NCBI GenBank assembly: GCA_965205965.1
Contig: CBDBHT010000008.1
Span: 248,001-312,000 of the forward strand
DNA from: Bin55 sp965205965
GTDB lineage: Bacteria > Pseudomonadota > Gammaproteobacteria > Pseudomonadales > Azotimanducaceae
Direction: 5' to 3'
DNA: 64,000 bases
Made by a program: the position numbers and the translations under genes
Shown here: positions 28,401 to 38,085 of the stretch, piece after piece
How the letters are laid out: each line of letters opens with the position of its first letter
How positions within the stretch are numbered: position 1 is the stretch's first letter
The notes under the pieces: generated by a model
The model's input: only the letters and a program-made list of their open reading frames with translations
Database searches by the model: none
What the model was told of the DNA's origin: nothing

Positions 28401-28446
28401 TGTCTTTTGTTGTGCTGAAATTTACTGCTTTCGCTGATTTAATTAA

Positions 28447-29625
28447 TCAAGTCGTAAAAGCTTGAATGCCAGTCTGTGCACGACCGAGGATGAGCGCGTG
28501 GATATCATGTGTGCCCTCATATGTATTTACCGTTTCTAGATTCATGACGTGACGTATGACATGAAATTCATCGGAGATCCCATTCCCTCCATGTATATCC
28601 CGCGACATTCGCGCAATATCCAATGCCTTGCCACTGTTGTTCCTCTTCATTAGAGATATGGTCTCGACAGGAAGCCGGTCTTCATCAAAAAGCCGGCCCA
28701 TTCGCAAGCAACCTTGAAGGCCTAGCGTAATTTCGGTCTGCATATCAGCAAGTTTCTTCTGTACCAGCTGATTCGCGGCCAAGGGACGCCCGAATTGGGT
28801 TCGCTCCAATGCGTAATTTCGCGCAGCATGCCAACAAAACTCAGCGGCTCCCAATGAGCCCCAAGCAATTCCATATCGAGCATGATTCAAACATCCGAAC
28901 GGACCCGCTAGTCCCTTAGCCCCAACAAGCAAATTCTCTCGGGGAATCCGAACATCGTTAAGGATGATTTGCCCTGTGACTGAGGTTCTCAAACTCATTT
29001 TCCCTAAAATCGTAGACGTTGAGAATCCCTCCATGCCGCGTTCAACTAGGAACCCTCTTATTTCACCGTCTAGTTTTGCCCAAATCACCGCCACGTCTGC
29101 AATCGGAGCATTAGTGATCCATGTTTTAGTACCATTCAACACGTACTCACCATTAGTTTCCTCGGCCTTAGTAAGCATGCTAGCCGGGTCCGACCCGGAG
29201 TCTGGTTCCGTCAACCCAAAGCATCCGATCCACTCTCCAGACGCGAGGCTAGGTAGATACTTTGCTCGTTGTTCTTCATTGCCGTAAGCGTAGATAGGAT
29301 ACATGACAAGTGATGACTGCACGCTCATTGCAGATCTATAGCCGGAATCAACCCGCTCTATCTCCCGAGCAATCAGACCGTAGCATACATAATTGGCACC
29401 CGCCCCCCCATATTGTTCTGGTAGCGTTGCGCCGAGAAAATTTATCGCACCTAGTTCCTTCATAATTTCACGGTCAAAGAACTCGTTACGATTCGCTTCA
29501 AGAACACGATCCATTAGTCTTTGTTGTGCAAAATTCCTTGCAGTTGCCTGCACCAAGCGTTCCTCCCCAGAAAGCTGATCCTCAAGAAGAAAGGGGTCGC
29601 TCCAATCAAACGATGCTCGTGGCAT
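28447..29625 (-). CDS. gcdH: Acyl-CoA dehydrogenase, glutaryl-CoA dehydrogenase type
   Basis: This FAD enzyme probably oxidises and decarboxylates glutaryl-CoA to crotonyl-CoA in lysine/tryptophan breakdown. The 392 residues give an even match to the GCDH branch: ARNFAQQRLMDRV, GATLPEQYGGAGANYVCYGL, GCFGLTEPDSGSDPASM, WITNAPIADVAVIWAKL and TYEGTHDIHALILGR, where the Glu is the catalytic base. Lone placement between uvrC and pyrF gives no pathway support, so another short-chain acyl-CoA substrate is possible. Confidence 0.87.
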   Translation of the reverse strand: MPRASFDWSDPFLLEDQLSGEERLVQATARNFAQQRLMDRVLEANRNEFFDREIMKELGAINFLGATLPEQYGGAGANYVCYGLIAREIERVDSGYRSAMSVQSSLVMYPIYAYGNEEQRAKYLPSLASGEWIGCFGLTEPDSGSDPASMLTKAEETNGEYVLNGTKTWITNAPIADVAVIWAKLDGEIRGFLVERGMEGFSTSTILGKMSLRTSVTGQIILNDVRIPRENLLVGAKGLAGPFGCLNHARYGIAWGSLGAAEFCWHAARNYALERTQFGRPLAANQLVQKKLADMQTEITLGLQGCLRMGRLFDEDRLPVETISLMKRNNSGKALDIARMSRDIHGGNGISDEFHVIRHVMNLETVNTYEGTHDIHALILGRAQTGIQAFTT

Positions 29626-29686
29626 AAAAATCCCTTGTACTTAAATTTGAATAGGTAGTTGGTTGGTGGAATATTTACGCAAATTT

Positions 29687-30502
29687 CTAGTGCTTCGGAG
29701 TCGCTGGAAGTATTGATGCATAGTGCCTTGCCGAATTCCGGATGACATCCAATGAATTTAATTTTGTGTTATGATATAATATATCACGTGAAACGTTTAC
29801 AATTAGACCCATACCTCTTGAATCCCTTCCGGCAGCAAGAACTTCTTCAACTTGGGCTCCTTGTACACCCACTCCTGGTGTCAAAAGAGGTACGTCGCCA
29901 ACAACTTTTCGAATCTGAGCTAACACTTTCGGGAAAGTTGCCCCCACTACTAGCAGTAGATTTTCATCTTGAGCATCACGAACCCGTCTTGCAATACGGA
30001 GATACAACGGGTCCTCTGCAGGATAGCCCTGTATCCAATCGCTATCAGCATTACTGGTGCGACAAAGTACTAAAACACCACGATCGCGATAACTAAGAAA
30101 CTGTTCAATGCACGACCAGCCAAGATAGGGATTGACAGTAACGGCGTCTGCGTCGTAACGCACGAACGCTTCTCCGGCGTATCGTGCCGCCGTGTCCCCA
30201 ATATCTGATCTCTTGGCATCCAAAATAACTGGAATGCCTGGATATCGTTTATGTATGTAACTAACTAACGCCTCGATGTCATGCTCAAGGCCTAGTGCGG
30301 CAAAGTGTGCCTGCTGGGGTTTGAATGCACACACGTAATCATGCGTCACATCTACAACTGCTTTACAAAAATCAAATACCCCCTTGGGTCCAATATCGAA
30401 AGGTTTGGGAATACGCTTTAACAGCGGGTCTAGCCCCACGCACAATAAAGAATTGGATCTAACCCAAGCAGTCCGTAATTGTTGAATAAATGAGTCCCGC
30501 AT
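29687..30502 (-). CDS. pyrF: Orotidine-5'-phosphate decarboxylase (long type)
   Basis: The enzyme makes UMP from OMP, the last step of de novo pyrimidine synthesis. At 271 residues it belongs to the longer (type 2) subfamily. Catalytic residues sit in ILDAKRSDIGDTAARY (about 89-104). Other marks are LLCVGLDPLLKRIP, TVNPYLGWSCIEQFL, LLTPGVGVQGAQ and the phosphate loop GLIVNVSRDILY. It starts 15 bp after ribE, so the two probably form one transcript. Confidence 0.93.
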   Translation of the reverse strand: MRDSFIQQLRTAWVRSNSLLCVGLDPLLKRIPKPFDIGPKGVFDFCKAVVDVTHDYVCAFKPQQAHFAALGLEHDIEALVSYIHKRYPGIPVILDAKRSDIGDTAARYAGEAFVRYDADAVTVNPYLGWSCIEQFLSYRDRGVLVLCRTSNADSDWIQGYPAEDPLYLRIARRVRDAQDENLLLVVGATFPKVLAQIRKVVGDVPLLTPGVGVQGAQVEEVLAAGRDSRGMGLIVNVSRDILYHNTKLNSLDVIRNSARHYASILPATPKH

Positions 30503-30517
30503 TCCCAGCTTGACCAG

Positions 30518-31147
30518 TTAGCTGCAGCTTCGGTCTATGTCACGCGCCTGCAGAAATGCTTGCGTCGTGTTAACAATCGCTTTTGTGATACAGTCGACCT
30601 CGATATTCATGCGACTTCCAACAGCCAGTGAAGAGAAAGTCGTCCGACGCAATGTTTCCGGAATAAAGTTGACCTCTGCTATCTGGTTTGCCGGTTCCCA
30701 TGTGGCAACCGTAAGACTTGCCCCATCAAGAGTTACGAATCCTTTAGCAAAAATATATCGAGCTAAATCTTGGGGTACTTCGAACGTAACTCGTTTTTCT
30801 CGTTGCCGTGACTCTATGGACAGAACACGTACCGTCGAATCTACGTGCCCGGATAACATATGACCCCCCACTTCGTCTCCAAAACGCAGCGAACGTTCAA
30901 CATTGACTTTGTCCCCTTCTTGAAGCAATCCCAGATTGGTCAGCCATGCAGTTTCGTGAATAAGTTCAAAACCCACTAACGAGTCTTCTATGTTCACCGC
31001 AGTTAAACAACATCCATTAACTGCCACTGACCCCCCAACGACTAGACCATGGGCAAGATTCCCGAGATGAATACCAAGCTCAACGATATCATCAACGACG
31101 CAGTACGACTCAATCGTACAAACGGCCTGTACGATTCCAGTAAACAT
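30518..31147 (-). CDS. ribE: Riboflavin synthase alpha chain
   Basis: It turns two molecules of dimethyl-ribityl-lumazine into riboflavin. The 209 residues are two lumazine-binding repeats, starting with the hallmark MFTGIVQAV; the first repeat has SVAVNGCCLTA and the second FVTLDGASLTVATWEP. A further mark is GDEVGGHMLSGHVDST. No other rib genes lie nearby. It is followed by pyrF on the same strand. Confidence 0.95.
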   Translation of the reverse strand: MFTGIVQAVCTIESYCVVDDIVELGIHLGNLAHGLVVGGSVAVNGCCLTAVNIEDSLVGFELIHETAWLTNLGLLQEGDKVNVERSLRFGDEVGGHMLSGHVDSTVRVLSIESRQREKRVTFEVPQDLARYIFAKGFVTLDGASLTVATWEPANQIAEVNFIPETLRRTTFSSLAVGSRMNIEVDCITKAIVNTTQAFLQARDIDRSCS

Positions 31148-31200
31148 AACGAAACATTTTCATGCCGAACTTTAGTACCGGCTCATTAGTAGTTAGCGTA

Positions 31201-32586
31201 CTATCCTGCTACTTTAGCTAATTCCGCACGGCGTTTTACTTCTTTGTCGATGTACTTAACCCAGTTAGACGCGGTTCGCGACGCAGTTCTATTTTTAGCT
31301 TTGTCGGCATTATCTCGAGCCGAAGCAAATGCTTGACGAGCCTGCGTCAAAAGGTCACGTTCAACAAGGCAAATTCCCATTACAATTTCGATATTGAATA
31401 CCCTCGGCAGACCGCCTTTATCTATCGCAATCTTTGCCGTTTCCGTGCATTTTTCGTACTCATCCAAGTCATAGTACAAGCGGGCAAGACGCTCAAATAA
31501 TTTCCCATCTTTTGCTTGTTCGCGAGCTTCCTCAAAAATTTCAATAGCTCGATTAGTTTCTATCGCAGCTTGATATCGCTGACCAAGCGTATTCAGAGTG
31601 TTGTAATCCTTCTCTACAATACCCTTTTCAAATCCTTCGTTTAAGTACTTAGCCGCTCTCCAGTAAACACCTTCGTTGGCAAGCAATGCCGAAAAATTCC
31701 TATAGTCCGATGATTTTTTGAAGTAGCCTCCTACATGTGCCGCTTCCATGGCGTACATTTGTTTCTTCTCCTGGTCAATTTGACCATACATGCCCGCCAA
31801 ACTTATCCAGTATTCTCGCCGAGGATATTTTTCTACCATCAATTCCAGTATTTTCACCGTTTTAGGATAGTTTCCTAATTCATAATAACTAACACGTAAT
31901 ATATCCCACCACTGCCTTTTTGCTTCGATACCCAATTGACTGGCCAGATCAATTGCTTGCTCAGTCCGATCAATAGCACCTTGATAATTTTTCATCATGT
32001 ATAGAGCCACACCGATTAGCGCGTAGTCAGCTGGTTTAGGTTCCATGGCAAGTGCTACCCATGTTTCCATCAGTTCCAGTGACTTTCCGAAATCTTCAAC
32101 GGCGAAGTAAAGCTGTGCAAGCGTTTTAATCGCATTCTGTTCCATTCCTTCGCTAATAAACTCCCTACGCTCCACTATTTCTTCGTAATGTTTTATAGCT
32201 TGTTGTGTATCTCCTCGTTCATGTGCAATCCACGCAGCCATTCGGTGGATTTGAGCGACCTCGTTTTGGTTGTAGCGCTGCTCATGCCTTAACATCTGAT
32301 CGATAATTTTTTGCGCTGAATCAAGATCTTCGTTCGTAGCGAATTTTTCAATTTCGCTCAACCTTTTATAGGTGGTTTCCGATACATTGGGAATGGTACG
32401 TCTCTTGTTCGAAGACTTGCCTTTTTCTTGAGCATAGCACATTACACCCAGTGAGAGACTAAATCCGGTGTCCCTTGCCATTTTTTCTAACGTCGGCAGA
32501 AAAATGGTCTCTAATATCAAAAATAACGCGCCTAGCGTCACCAAACAGTGCAAACTGTTTATATTTTGTACTGACCTCTGTTTCAT
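31201..32586 (-). CDS. TPR protein of the TonB2-type system
   Basis: This 461-residue protein has an N-terminal hydrophobic segment (residues ~12-30) and then many tetratricopeptide-like helices (for example ALIGVALYMMKNYQGAIDRT and RLYYDLDEYEKCTETAKIAI). It is probably exported and lies in the periplasm. It is the last gene after tonB in a DUF3450-ttpC-exbB-exbD-tonB set, the place where such TPR proteins are found in marine gammaproteobacteria. Its exact role is not known; support of TonB-driven uptake is inferred from position. A 281-bp gap separates it from tonB, so it may have its own promoter. Confidence 0.8.
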   Translation of the reverse strand: MKQRSVQNINSLHCLVTLGALFLILETIFLPTLEKMARDTGFSLSLGVMCYAQEKGKSSNKRRTIPNVSETTYKRLSEIEKFATNEDLDSAQKIIDQMLRHEQRYNQNEVAQIHRMAAWIAHERGDTQQAIKHYEEIVERREFISEGMEQNAIKTLAQLYFAVEDFGKSLELMETWVALAMEPKPADYALIGVALYMMKNYQGAIDRTEQAIDLASQLGIEAKRQWWDILRVSYYELGNYPKTVKILELMVEKYPRREYWISLAGMYGQIDQEKKQMYAMEAAHVGGYFKKSSDYRNFSALLANEGVYWRAAKYLNEGFEKGIVEKDYNTLNTLGQRYQAAIETNRAIEIFEEAREQAKDGKLFERLARLYYDLDEYEKCTETAKIAIDKGGLPRVFNIEIVMGICLVERDLLTQARQAFASARDNADKAKNRTASRTASNWVKYIDKEVKRRAELAKVAG

Positions 32587-32867
32587 AAAATTGCCTTATC
32601 AGCTTTTAAAAGGTTGGTCCTAGCATTTCTCACTCTATGATGTCTTGACGGCTCAGACGTATATATCGTTACTTGAATTCAACCTCTTGAAATTAATAAA
32701 GATTTACGAATCTTGTAGGTGGCTTGATCATCTCCATGAACTTGTTAATGCGAATTCCCATAACGCCGAAACTACCCTTGCTTCGACATGAAAAGTTGAC
32801 CTCAAAAAAGTTAATACGGATTCCTAAAAAACCAATCCCCAATACTCAAATTACGTTTGTGCACGCT
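32587..32867. other. Gap between tonB and the TPR gene
   Basis: No clear gene. On the minus strand, two similar 16-base words (aggaatccgtattaac and gggaattcgcattaac) are spaced about 70 bp apart within a short open frame that ends near 32697 and repeats the peptide GIRIN. A small peptide or a promoter for the TPR gene is possible, but neither can be shown. Confidence 0.35.
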
Positions 32868-33473
32868 TTAGTGCTCATCTTCCATTTGGAATTTGATCAA
32901 ATTCTTTACTCCCGTTACCTCTACGGCTCTACCATCCACCATTTTGGGTTTATACTTAAACTTTAAAGCAGCATTTACAGCAGAACGGTCAAAAACTCCC
33001 GGAGGGTTAGATTCAACAACGACAACATCCTTCGTAGCACCCGACGCCGTAACGGTCAAACTCACAATCACATATCCCTCGATCCCACGAGAGAGTGCTC
33101 TGCGAGGATAGATGGGCTCCACTTTTACTAGGGGCAAATAATCTCCATCGAAGGCATATCCGCCACTACCTATCTCTACGTCAATAATTGGAGCTGGGCC
33201 ACTCCAAGACGTGCCTATGGATGTATCTGAACTATCAAACTCAGGCTCCGGAATATCCGGCGGCTGCTCATCGGGCGGAGGCGGAGGTTTAGGTTTTTGT
33301 CGTTTAACATCTATGGTTTCATCATCCAGCAAACGCACAAAGTCAATCATCCTTCCACCAAGTGCTTCGTTTAGCGGATTCTTGTCACTTCGAATTACTG
33401 CCTGCATAACGTAAAGCAAAGCAACGGTAACGACCGCACCTACAACTACCGCGATTGCATATCTTGCTGCCAT
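32868..33473 (-). CDS. tonB: TonB energy-transducing protein
   Basis: TonB links the inner-membrane motor to outer-membrane receptors. The 201 residues have one N-terminal membrane helix (about residues 5-25), a short proline-rich stretch (KPKPPPPPDEQPPDIPEPE, about 61-79) and the TonB C-terminal domain (VEPIYPRRALSRGIEGYVIV, then AALKFKYKPKMVDGRAVEV). The short proline region is typical of TonB2-type proteins. It follows exbD with a 24-bp gap. Confidence 0.92.
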   Translation of the reverse strand: MAARYAIAVVVGAVVTVALLYVMQAVIRSDKNPLNEALGGRMIDFVRLLDDETIDVKRQKPKPPPPPDEQPPDIPEPEFDSSDTSIGTSWSGPAPIIDVEIGSGGYAFDGDYLPLVKVEPIYPRRALSRGIEGYVIVSLTVTASGATKDVVVVESNPPGVFDRSAVNAALKFKYKPKMVDGRAVEVTGVKNLIKFQMEDEH

Positions 33474-33497
33474 GGCAATTACTCCCGCATGCTGCTG

Positions 33498-33902
33498 CTA
33501 ATCGGCGATTGAAATCGCGACGTCAGTTATGCCAGCACCCTGCGCCGCATCAAGTACAGCCTTCAGTTTCTCATACTTTGCGAAACGGTCCGACTGGATA
33601 ACAATACCACCTTTAGGGTTCTCCGCATGAAGACGTTCGATATGAGCACGAATAGTACCGGCATCAACCTTTGTTTTATCAATCCATATCTCTCCAGTTG
33701 GCCCCACCGCCACTAACACACTGACTAGCGGTTTTGACTGAGCAGTCTGTGCCTCAGGTCGAGTTACGTCTATGCCGGCTTGTTTAATAAAGGTAGCAGT
33801 CACTATAAAGAAGATCAACATAATGAAAACCACGTCGAGCATTGGCGTCAGATTAATGTCTGACTCGTCCGATTCTCTTTCTTTGCGAATACCTACAGTC
33901 AT
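33498..33902 (-). CDS. exbD: Biopolymer transport protein ExbD
   Basis: ExbD is the single-helix partner in the proton-driven ExbB-ExbD-TonB motor. The 134 residues carry the helix LTPMLDVVFIMLIFFIVTAT, whose Asp (in LDVVFIM) is the proton-binding residue of the family. The periplasmic part follows. It sits between exbB and tonB with very short gaps. Confidence 0.94.
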   Translation of the reverse strand: MTVGIRKERESDESDINLTPMLDVVFIMLIFFIVTATFIKQAGIDVTRPEAQTAQSKPLVSVLVAVGPTGEIWIDKTKVDAGTIRAHIERLHAENPKGGIVIQSDRFAKYEKLKAVLDAAQGAGITDVAISIAD

Positions 33903-33914
33903 AACATTAATCCT

Positions 33915-34427
33915 CTAATGGTCCATCGTGAGATGTTCCTCGAGTAACGATGTTTCGTACTCAATCCTTCGTTTGATCACCGTAGACCCCATGACGCCCG
34001 AAATTGAGGCGATCATTCCAGACATCGTGGGAATAGTTGCTGCGGAGACCCCCGCCGCCATTGAACGAGCATTCCCACCCTGCATAGCCATGGCATCGAA
34101 TACTTGAATCATTCCCGTTACCGTTCCGAGCAGCCCAAGCAATGGACAAAGTGTGATGCACGTCAAAATGATTGGCATACTCCCGCGTATCTGAATGCTG
34201 GCCTCGGAAATGATCGTGTCACGAATCGCGTGGGCGGACCACGATTTCCTTTCGTCGCGTGATTCCCACGCTTTCGTAGTATTTCGCACGACTTCACGAT
34301 GCTCCCGCAAAAAGTACCAAGCGCGCTCGAAAATCAGCGACCACATCAAAAACGTTACAAGAGCAATCAAGTACAGAACATCGCCACCTTGCTCAAAAAA
34401 ACGGACAATGGATGCGTAAATATCCAT
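33915..34427 (-). CDS. exbB: ExbB/TolQ-family motor protein
   Basis: The 170-residue protein has the MotA/TolQ/ExbB layout: a first helix (VLYLIALVTFLMWSLIF), then two more around LTCITLCPLLGLLGTVTGMI and AAGVSAATIPTMSGMIASIS. These are the conserved helices that surround the ExbD helix. It is shorter than classical ExbB and matches the ExbB2 type that works with TtpC. The start lies 6 bp after the ttpC stop. Confidence 0.92.
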   Translation of the reverse strand: MDIYASIVRFFEQGGDVLYLIALVTFLMWSLIFERAWYFLREHREVVRNTTKAWESRDERKSWSAHAIRDTIISEASIQIRGSMPIILTCITLCPLLGLLGTVTGMIQVFDAMAMQGGNARSMAAGVSAATIPTMSGMIASISGVMGSTVIKRRIEYETSLLEEHLTMDH

Positions 34428-34433
34428 GTCAAA

Positions 34434-35936
34434 TTACCCTAGACTCTGCCCAGTATCCTCCGCGTGCCGTGCAATTATTCCTTCCGACTGCTCGTCAAGA
34501 ACATGGATTACGCCACGACTTCGTTGACTGACCAATGCGTGCAGCAGTACGGTTGGGATCGCAACACAGAGGCCCAGTACCGTAGTCATTAAAGCTGTTG
34601 AAATACCACTAGCCATAATCTTCGGATCACCCGTCCCAAACAATGTAATGGCTTGGAACGTCTGGATCATCCCGATTACTGTTCCTAACAGACCCATCAG
34701 AGGTGCAATTACCGAGATCACTTGTATGATGGTAATATTTCTTGTGATCGCCGGCGTTTCCTGCAACACTGCTTCTCCTAATTTTAACTGGAGTGTCTCG
34801 ACATCCGTGTCACGATTGTCATGGTAAACTTGAATAACCCGACCTAATGGATTTTGAAGATTGGGGATTCCCGTATCTTTCTTTTGACTACCAACGTTGC
34901 GTTTTATCAACGTTAGGCTTATTAATCTTTCGAGTGCCATGAGCACACCGACAATCCCGACTAAAATGATAATGGCTCCCATGATTCCGCCCTGACCGTC
35001 ACAGAATGGAAGATAGCACTTACCCGTAGCAAATCCTCCGAAAGGAGTTCCCACCATCTCGCTCAGCGTCGCACGCTGAATCTCAAGGCTTAAAAGCGAG
35101 CCACGCGTTGGGTCGATAGCAAACGCTACAACTTCCCCAGGAGAAGCTGCGTAGAGATCATCAGCCGTGTTGGCAAATTCCGCCGATGGCTGTCGCGCTA
35201 ATTTCACAAGCTTTTGGTTGCTAATGTCGTAGTTGATATATCCATCGTCAGTAACTAAGTTGAACGATCCTACGCGAATAACTTCTTTCTCGACCTGTCC
35301 ACCGTCATTTTGATTGATAGCAGCGCGAAACCTTGTGACCTTGCTCGATTCAACCATCTCCTGCTGAAGCAGGTACCACATGTGCTCCATCTCATCAATG
35401 GTCGCAAGCTCTACGGCCGTTCCCATCTTGGATGCGAGTTCATCCAAAAAATCGCCGCGGCCGGGATATTCCGCCGTAATGACTGAACCAGCGAACACAC
35501 CGCGAGCGTCTCCCGCAACTTGAGTCAGAACACCAAATAGCTCACGTAGCGAACCTAAGCGTTCGTCAAACCGTTCCTGTTGATTCTTGATTTCTGTTTC
35601 GTTTTGATCGAATTGTGCTTTCAACCGCTCACTACGCTCTTCTTCTCGTCTTTGTGCTGCTTTGGCTTCATTTAGGAGCACTTGCTGGTCGGACTTGCGT
35701 TGTTCAAATTCACGTTCGCGGCGCTTATTTTCCGAACTTTCAACGACTCGTCGATCCTTGACGTTCTGCAAGAGTTCCTCCAAAGAGTCGGCTTGAACGA
35801 TTTCCAATCCGACGGATTCGTGAACACTCTCTTCTGCTTTAGTATTATCGCTTTCCTGGGCAAATGGTTGTGTCGCCAACAACGCGGCTATAGCTATCAA
35901 AGCAAAATGCATAACGATTCTCTTTCTTTCTCTCAT
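34434..35936 (-). CDS. ttpC: TtpC-like ExbB-family protein with large periplasmic domain
   Basis: The 500 residues begin with a signal peptide (MHFALIAIAALLATQPFAQ after a basic start), followed by a long charged coiled coil (about residues 45-135) and a soluble domain. From about 315 on it has the MotA/TolQ/ExbB membrane module, with VIAPLMGLLGTVIGMIQTFQ and ASGISTALMTTVLGLCVAIP. Vibrio TtpC, the fourth part of the TonB2 system, has this build. The gene lies between the DUF3450 gene and exbB. Function as a TonB2 accessory is inferred from architecture and order. Confidence 0.87.
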   Translation of the reverse strand: MRERKRIVMHFALIAIAALLATQPFAQESDNTKAEESVHESVGLEIVQADSLEELLQNVKDRRVVESSENKRREREFEQRKSDQQVLLNEAKAAQRREEERSERLKAQFDQNETEIKNQQERFDERLGSLRELFGVLTQVAGDARGVFAGSVITAEYPGRGDFLDELASKMGTAVELATIDEMEHMWYLLQQEMVESSKVTRFRAAINQNDGGQVEKEVIRVGSFNLVTDDGYINYDISNQKLVKLARQPSAEFANTADDLYAASPGEVVAFAIDPTRGSLLSLEIQRATLSEMVGTPFGGFATGKCYLPFCDGQGGIMGAIIILVGIVGVLMALERLISLTLIKRNVGSQKKDTGIPNLQNPLGRVIQVYHDNRDTDVETLQLKLGEAVLQETPAITRNITIIQVISVIAPLMGLLGTVIGMIQTFQAITLFGTGDPKIMASGISTALMTTVLGLCVAIPTVLLHALVSQRSRGVIHVLDEQSEGIIARHAEDTGQSLG

Positions 35937-35941
35937 GGCTC

Positions 35942-36721
35942 TTACTCCGGCGCAACGACTGGTACGACGAATAAACCGCCGGTAAGTTGCTTACGTGCCA
36001 TCTTCAGTCCATTTCTCACCGAAGTGGTGAACTCCCTTGGTAAAGCCTCCCACTGCTTCGTGCTCTTATTCCACCAACCTGTTTCACTGCCATCTTGCGT
36101 CTGGTAAACGTAGGCTACACGTCCGACTTGTAATACATCAACAATACGCTGTTGACCGTCAATGTCGATCGTGGTGCTATTTGCCGACATTGTTCGCCCA
36201 TATTCGTTCTCAATTTGATACGCTTTCAAAATCTGACCAAACTTCTCGGAAACGGAAACGTCGGCGCGATCCATCATGTCGCGAAGTTTCTGTATGCGTT
36301 CGCGCCGCTCATCAATCTCGAAAGGCATATCCAAATTGACGAATTGCTCTAAACCTTCAATCATCCGAATCATCAACGGCGTAATCTGCTTTTCGATACT
36401 CGTAACTTCCTTGATCGATTCCTTGATCGTTATGATTGTTCGATTCTGGGACGCTATTTCACGTTCCAGCTGGGCGTTGTATACTCTGAGAGCTTCAATA
36501 AGTTTCAAAGTGTTCTTATATTCATTGGAGAGTCTTTGGGTCTCGCCATCAAGCGATTCAATCTTAGCGTGCGACCTGCGTGCCTCATCGTTGATCGTTT
36601 CTGATACCGCATAGATGTTACTTAACGTCACTCCGCTTACAGATACAACTGCGAACAGTGGGAGTAGTACCAGCAACAATAGTCGTCGCCAATGTTCCGG
36701 ACGTCTAAAAAATCTTTTCAT
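35942..36721 (-). CDS. DUF3450 protein, first gene of the TonB2-type operon
   Basis: I chose ATG 36721 (MKRFFRRPEHWRRLLLLVLL), which gives an N-terminal signal or anchor helix. Residues ~35-110 form a coiled coil (IESLDGETQRLSNEYKNTLK) and a domain follows with FVNLDMPFEIDERRERIQKL, the DUF3450 hallmark, and AYQIENEYGRTMSA. DUF3450 genes regularly head ttpC-exbB-exbD-tonB-TPR operons. The biochemical role is unknown; it is likely periplasmic. The next gene starts 5 bp after its stop. Confidence 0.88.
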   Translation of the reverse strand: MKRFFRRPEHWRRLLLLVLLPLFAVVSVSGVTLSNIYAVSETINDEARRSHAKIESLDGETQRLSNEYKNTLKLIEALRVYNAQLEREIASQNRTIITIKESIKEVTSIEKQITPLMIRMIEGLEQFVNLDMPFEIDERRERIQKLRDMMDRADVSVSEKFGQILKAYQIENEYGRTMSANSTTIDIDGQQRIVDVLQVGRVAYVYQTQDGSETGWWNKSTKQWEALPREFTTSVRNGLKMARKQLTGGLFVVPVVAPE

Positions 36722-37007
36722 CGAATTTCCTATTAATTGCTCCAAATGAAAGTGGAATACAACGTTCTATGCCGTCTGCTTGAACTTTGTCGAACCAAGT
36801 AAGTTCCAGCCTGTTGTTATAGACACCGCAGTGGGTTTTAAAGTGACAGTCGTCATTTAAATACCAATCAACAAATAATCCAACTACCGCAGTCCCATAG
36901 CACGTAACCATAGCGATCTCATGAGAAGCACAAACAAAAATTCATTATGCACGTAAGCATGTCAGTCGGGTTGCAATAAGTTATCTTTTTATGTTGTAAA
37001 TAATTGC

Positions 37008-37689
37008 TCATTTAAGATTGGTCGTAAGAAAAGCGAGAGTCCGATCAAATGCCTGCTTGGTGGATTCCTCGTCATAGTTAGCCCGGTGATTACAGTTAAA
37101 TCCATGACCCGTGTCATACATGAATATCTCTGCATCGGTCACGGTAGATTTAATAGCACCGATATCCACCGTAGGGATCATTAGAAGCCTTTTCTCCAAA
37201 ATACATCATTAAAGGACAACGTGGAGAAAGGCTAAGATCTTTTGCGATACCTCTCCTCTCCGTAGTACACCACCGCACAATCAATACCATGAAGCGTACA
37301 GCCGGCCCTCCATGCAAATAACCCTCCAAAGCAATATCCCACTACACCCACGGGGCCGTATCTTCCCGTCTCTATCAGCCGTAGTTTGCAAATCAAGAAG
37401 TATTGAATCCGTATCCAGTTGTTGGAATGCGAAATTGACACCGCGTGCCCATGCCATCGGATTCATAAACTTAATTCGACATCGCGTTCAGTGCGATCGA
37501 AAACCTGAAGAGCGATTGCAACGTAGCCAGCTTCTGCAAATTCATCAGCGACCTCACGTATATGATCATTGATACCAAAGATTTCCTGTATAACGACTAA
37601 ACCTCCCTGCAGTTTTTTTATCAGGTTATCGCCTCATAAACACTAAACGTAAAACCATCTTCCGCATGCAGTTGACGTTTAGATCCCAC
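37008..37689 (-). pseudogene. Dienelactone hydrolase family protein, broken
   Basis: Leftward from GTG 37689 one frame gives VGSKRQLHAEDGFTFSVYEA then two stops; the next gives GGLVVIQEIFGINDHIREVA and LFDR-like VFDRTERDVEL; a third gives MAWARGVNFAFQQL; a fourth GVVGYCFGGLFAWRAG (the nucleophile Cys elbow GYCFGG); and the last GHGFNCNHRANYDEESTKQA, with the catalytic His. All parts of a ~230-residue dienelactone hydrolase are there in order, but at least four frame breaks make it non-functional. The decay is recent because the family residues are well kept. Confidence 0.85.
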
Positions 37690-38085
37690 GAAAGATTCCT
37701 TTAGCTATCAATATCTCATAAATAAGTATTGTGTAACAAAATTGATAAAACTAAACCAGACTCTCGAATTCGACATGCTGAAATTATTTGAACCATACTG
37801 CACAGAATGGCAACACCACATCCGTCTTTCCGTTTTATTGCAACCAAATTTTAGAAATATAAATCGGCTATACCGGCCTATGGGCCTATGACATGTTTTA
37901 GCTGTATTTTCATATACCGTGCGTAGGACATCATAATACTGCCTCGTCGCTACTTTAAGAGTAGGTTACACGTAACTACACATGATTACGTTATGTGTGC
38001 ATGATGTAATTTCAATGTCATACCTTTAAGCCTTAATGGTACCTAACTCAATATCAATACCACCTCACAGGTTAACAACATTAAC
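37690..38085. promoter_or_regulatory. Intergenic region upstream of phoB
   Basis: This 396-bp AT-rich stretch has no gene. It must carry the promoter for the Pho block. The text tgtcataccttt near 38020 resembles half of a Pho box, but a full two-repeat Pho box is not evident, so autoregulation by PhoB cannot be claimed. Confidence 0.4.

Noticed and set aside
32724..32966. 80-residue plus-strand ORF overlapping the tonB 3' end
   Set aside because: It lies opposite tonB codons and shows no family pattern.
36705..36911. Small ORF upstream of the DUF3450 gene
   Set aside because: No ribosome site or family motif; it overlaps the likely promoter region of the operon.
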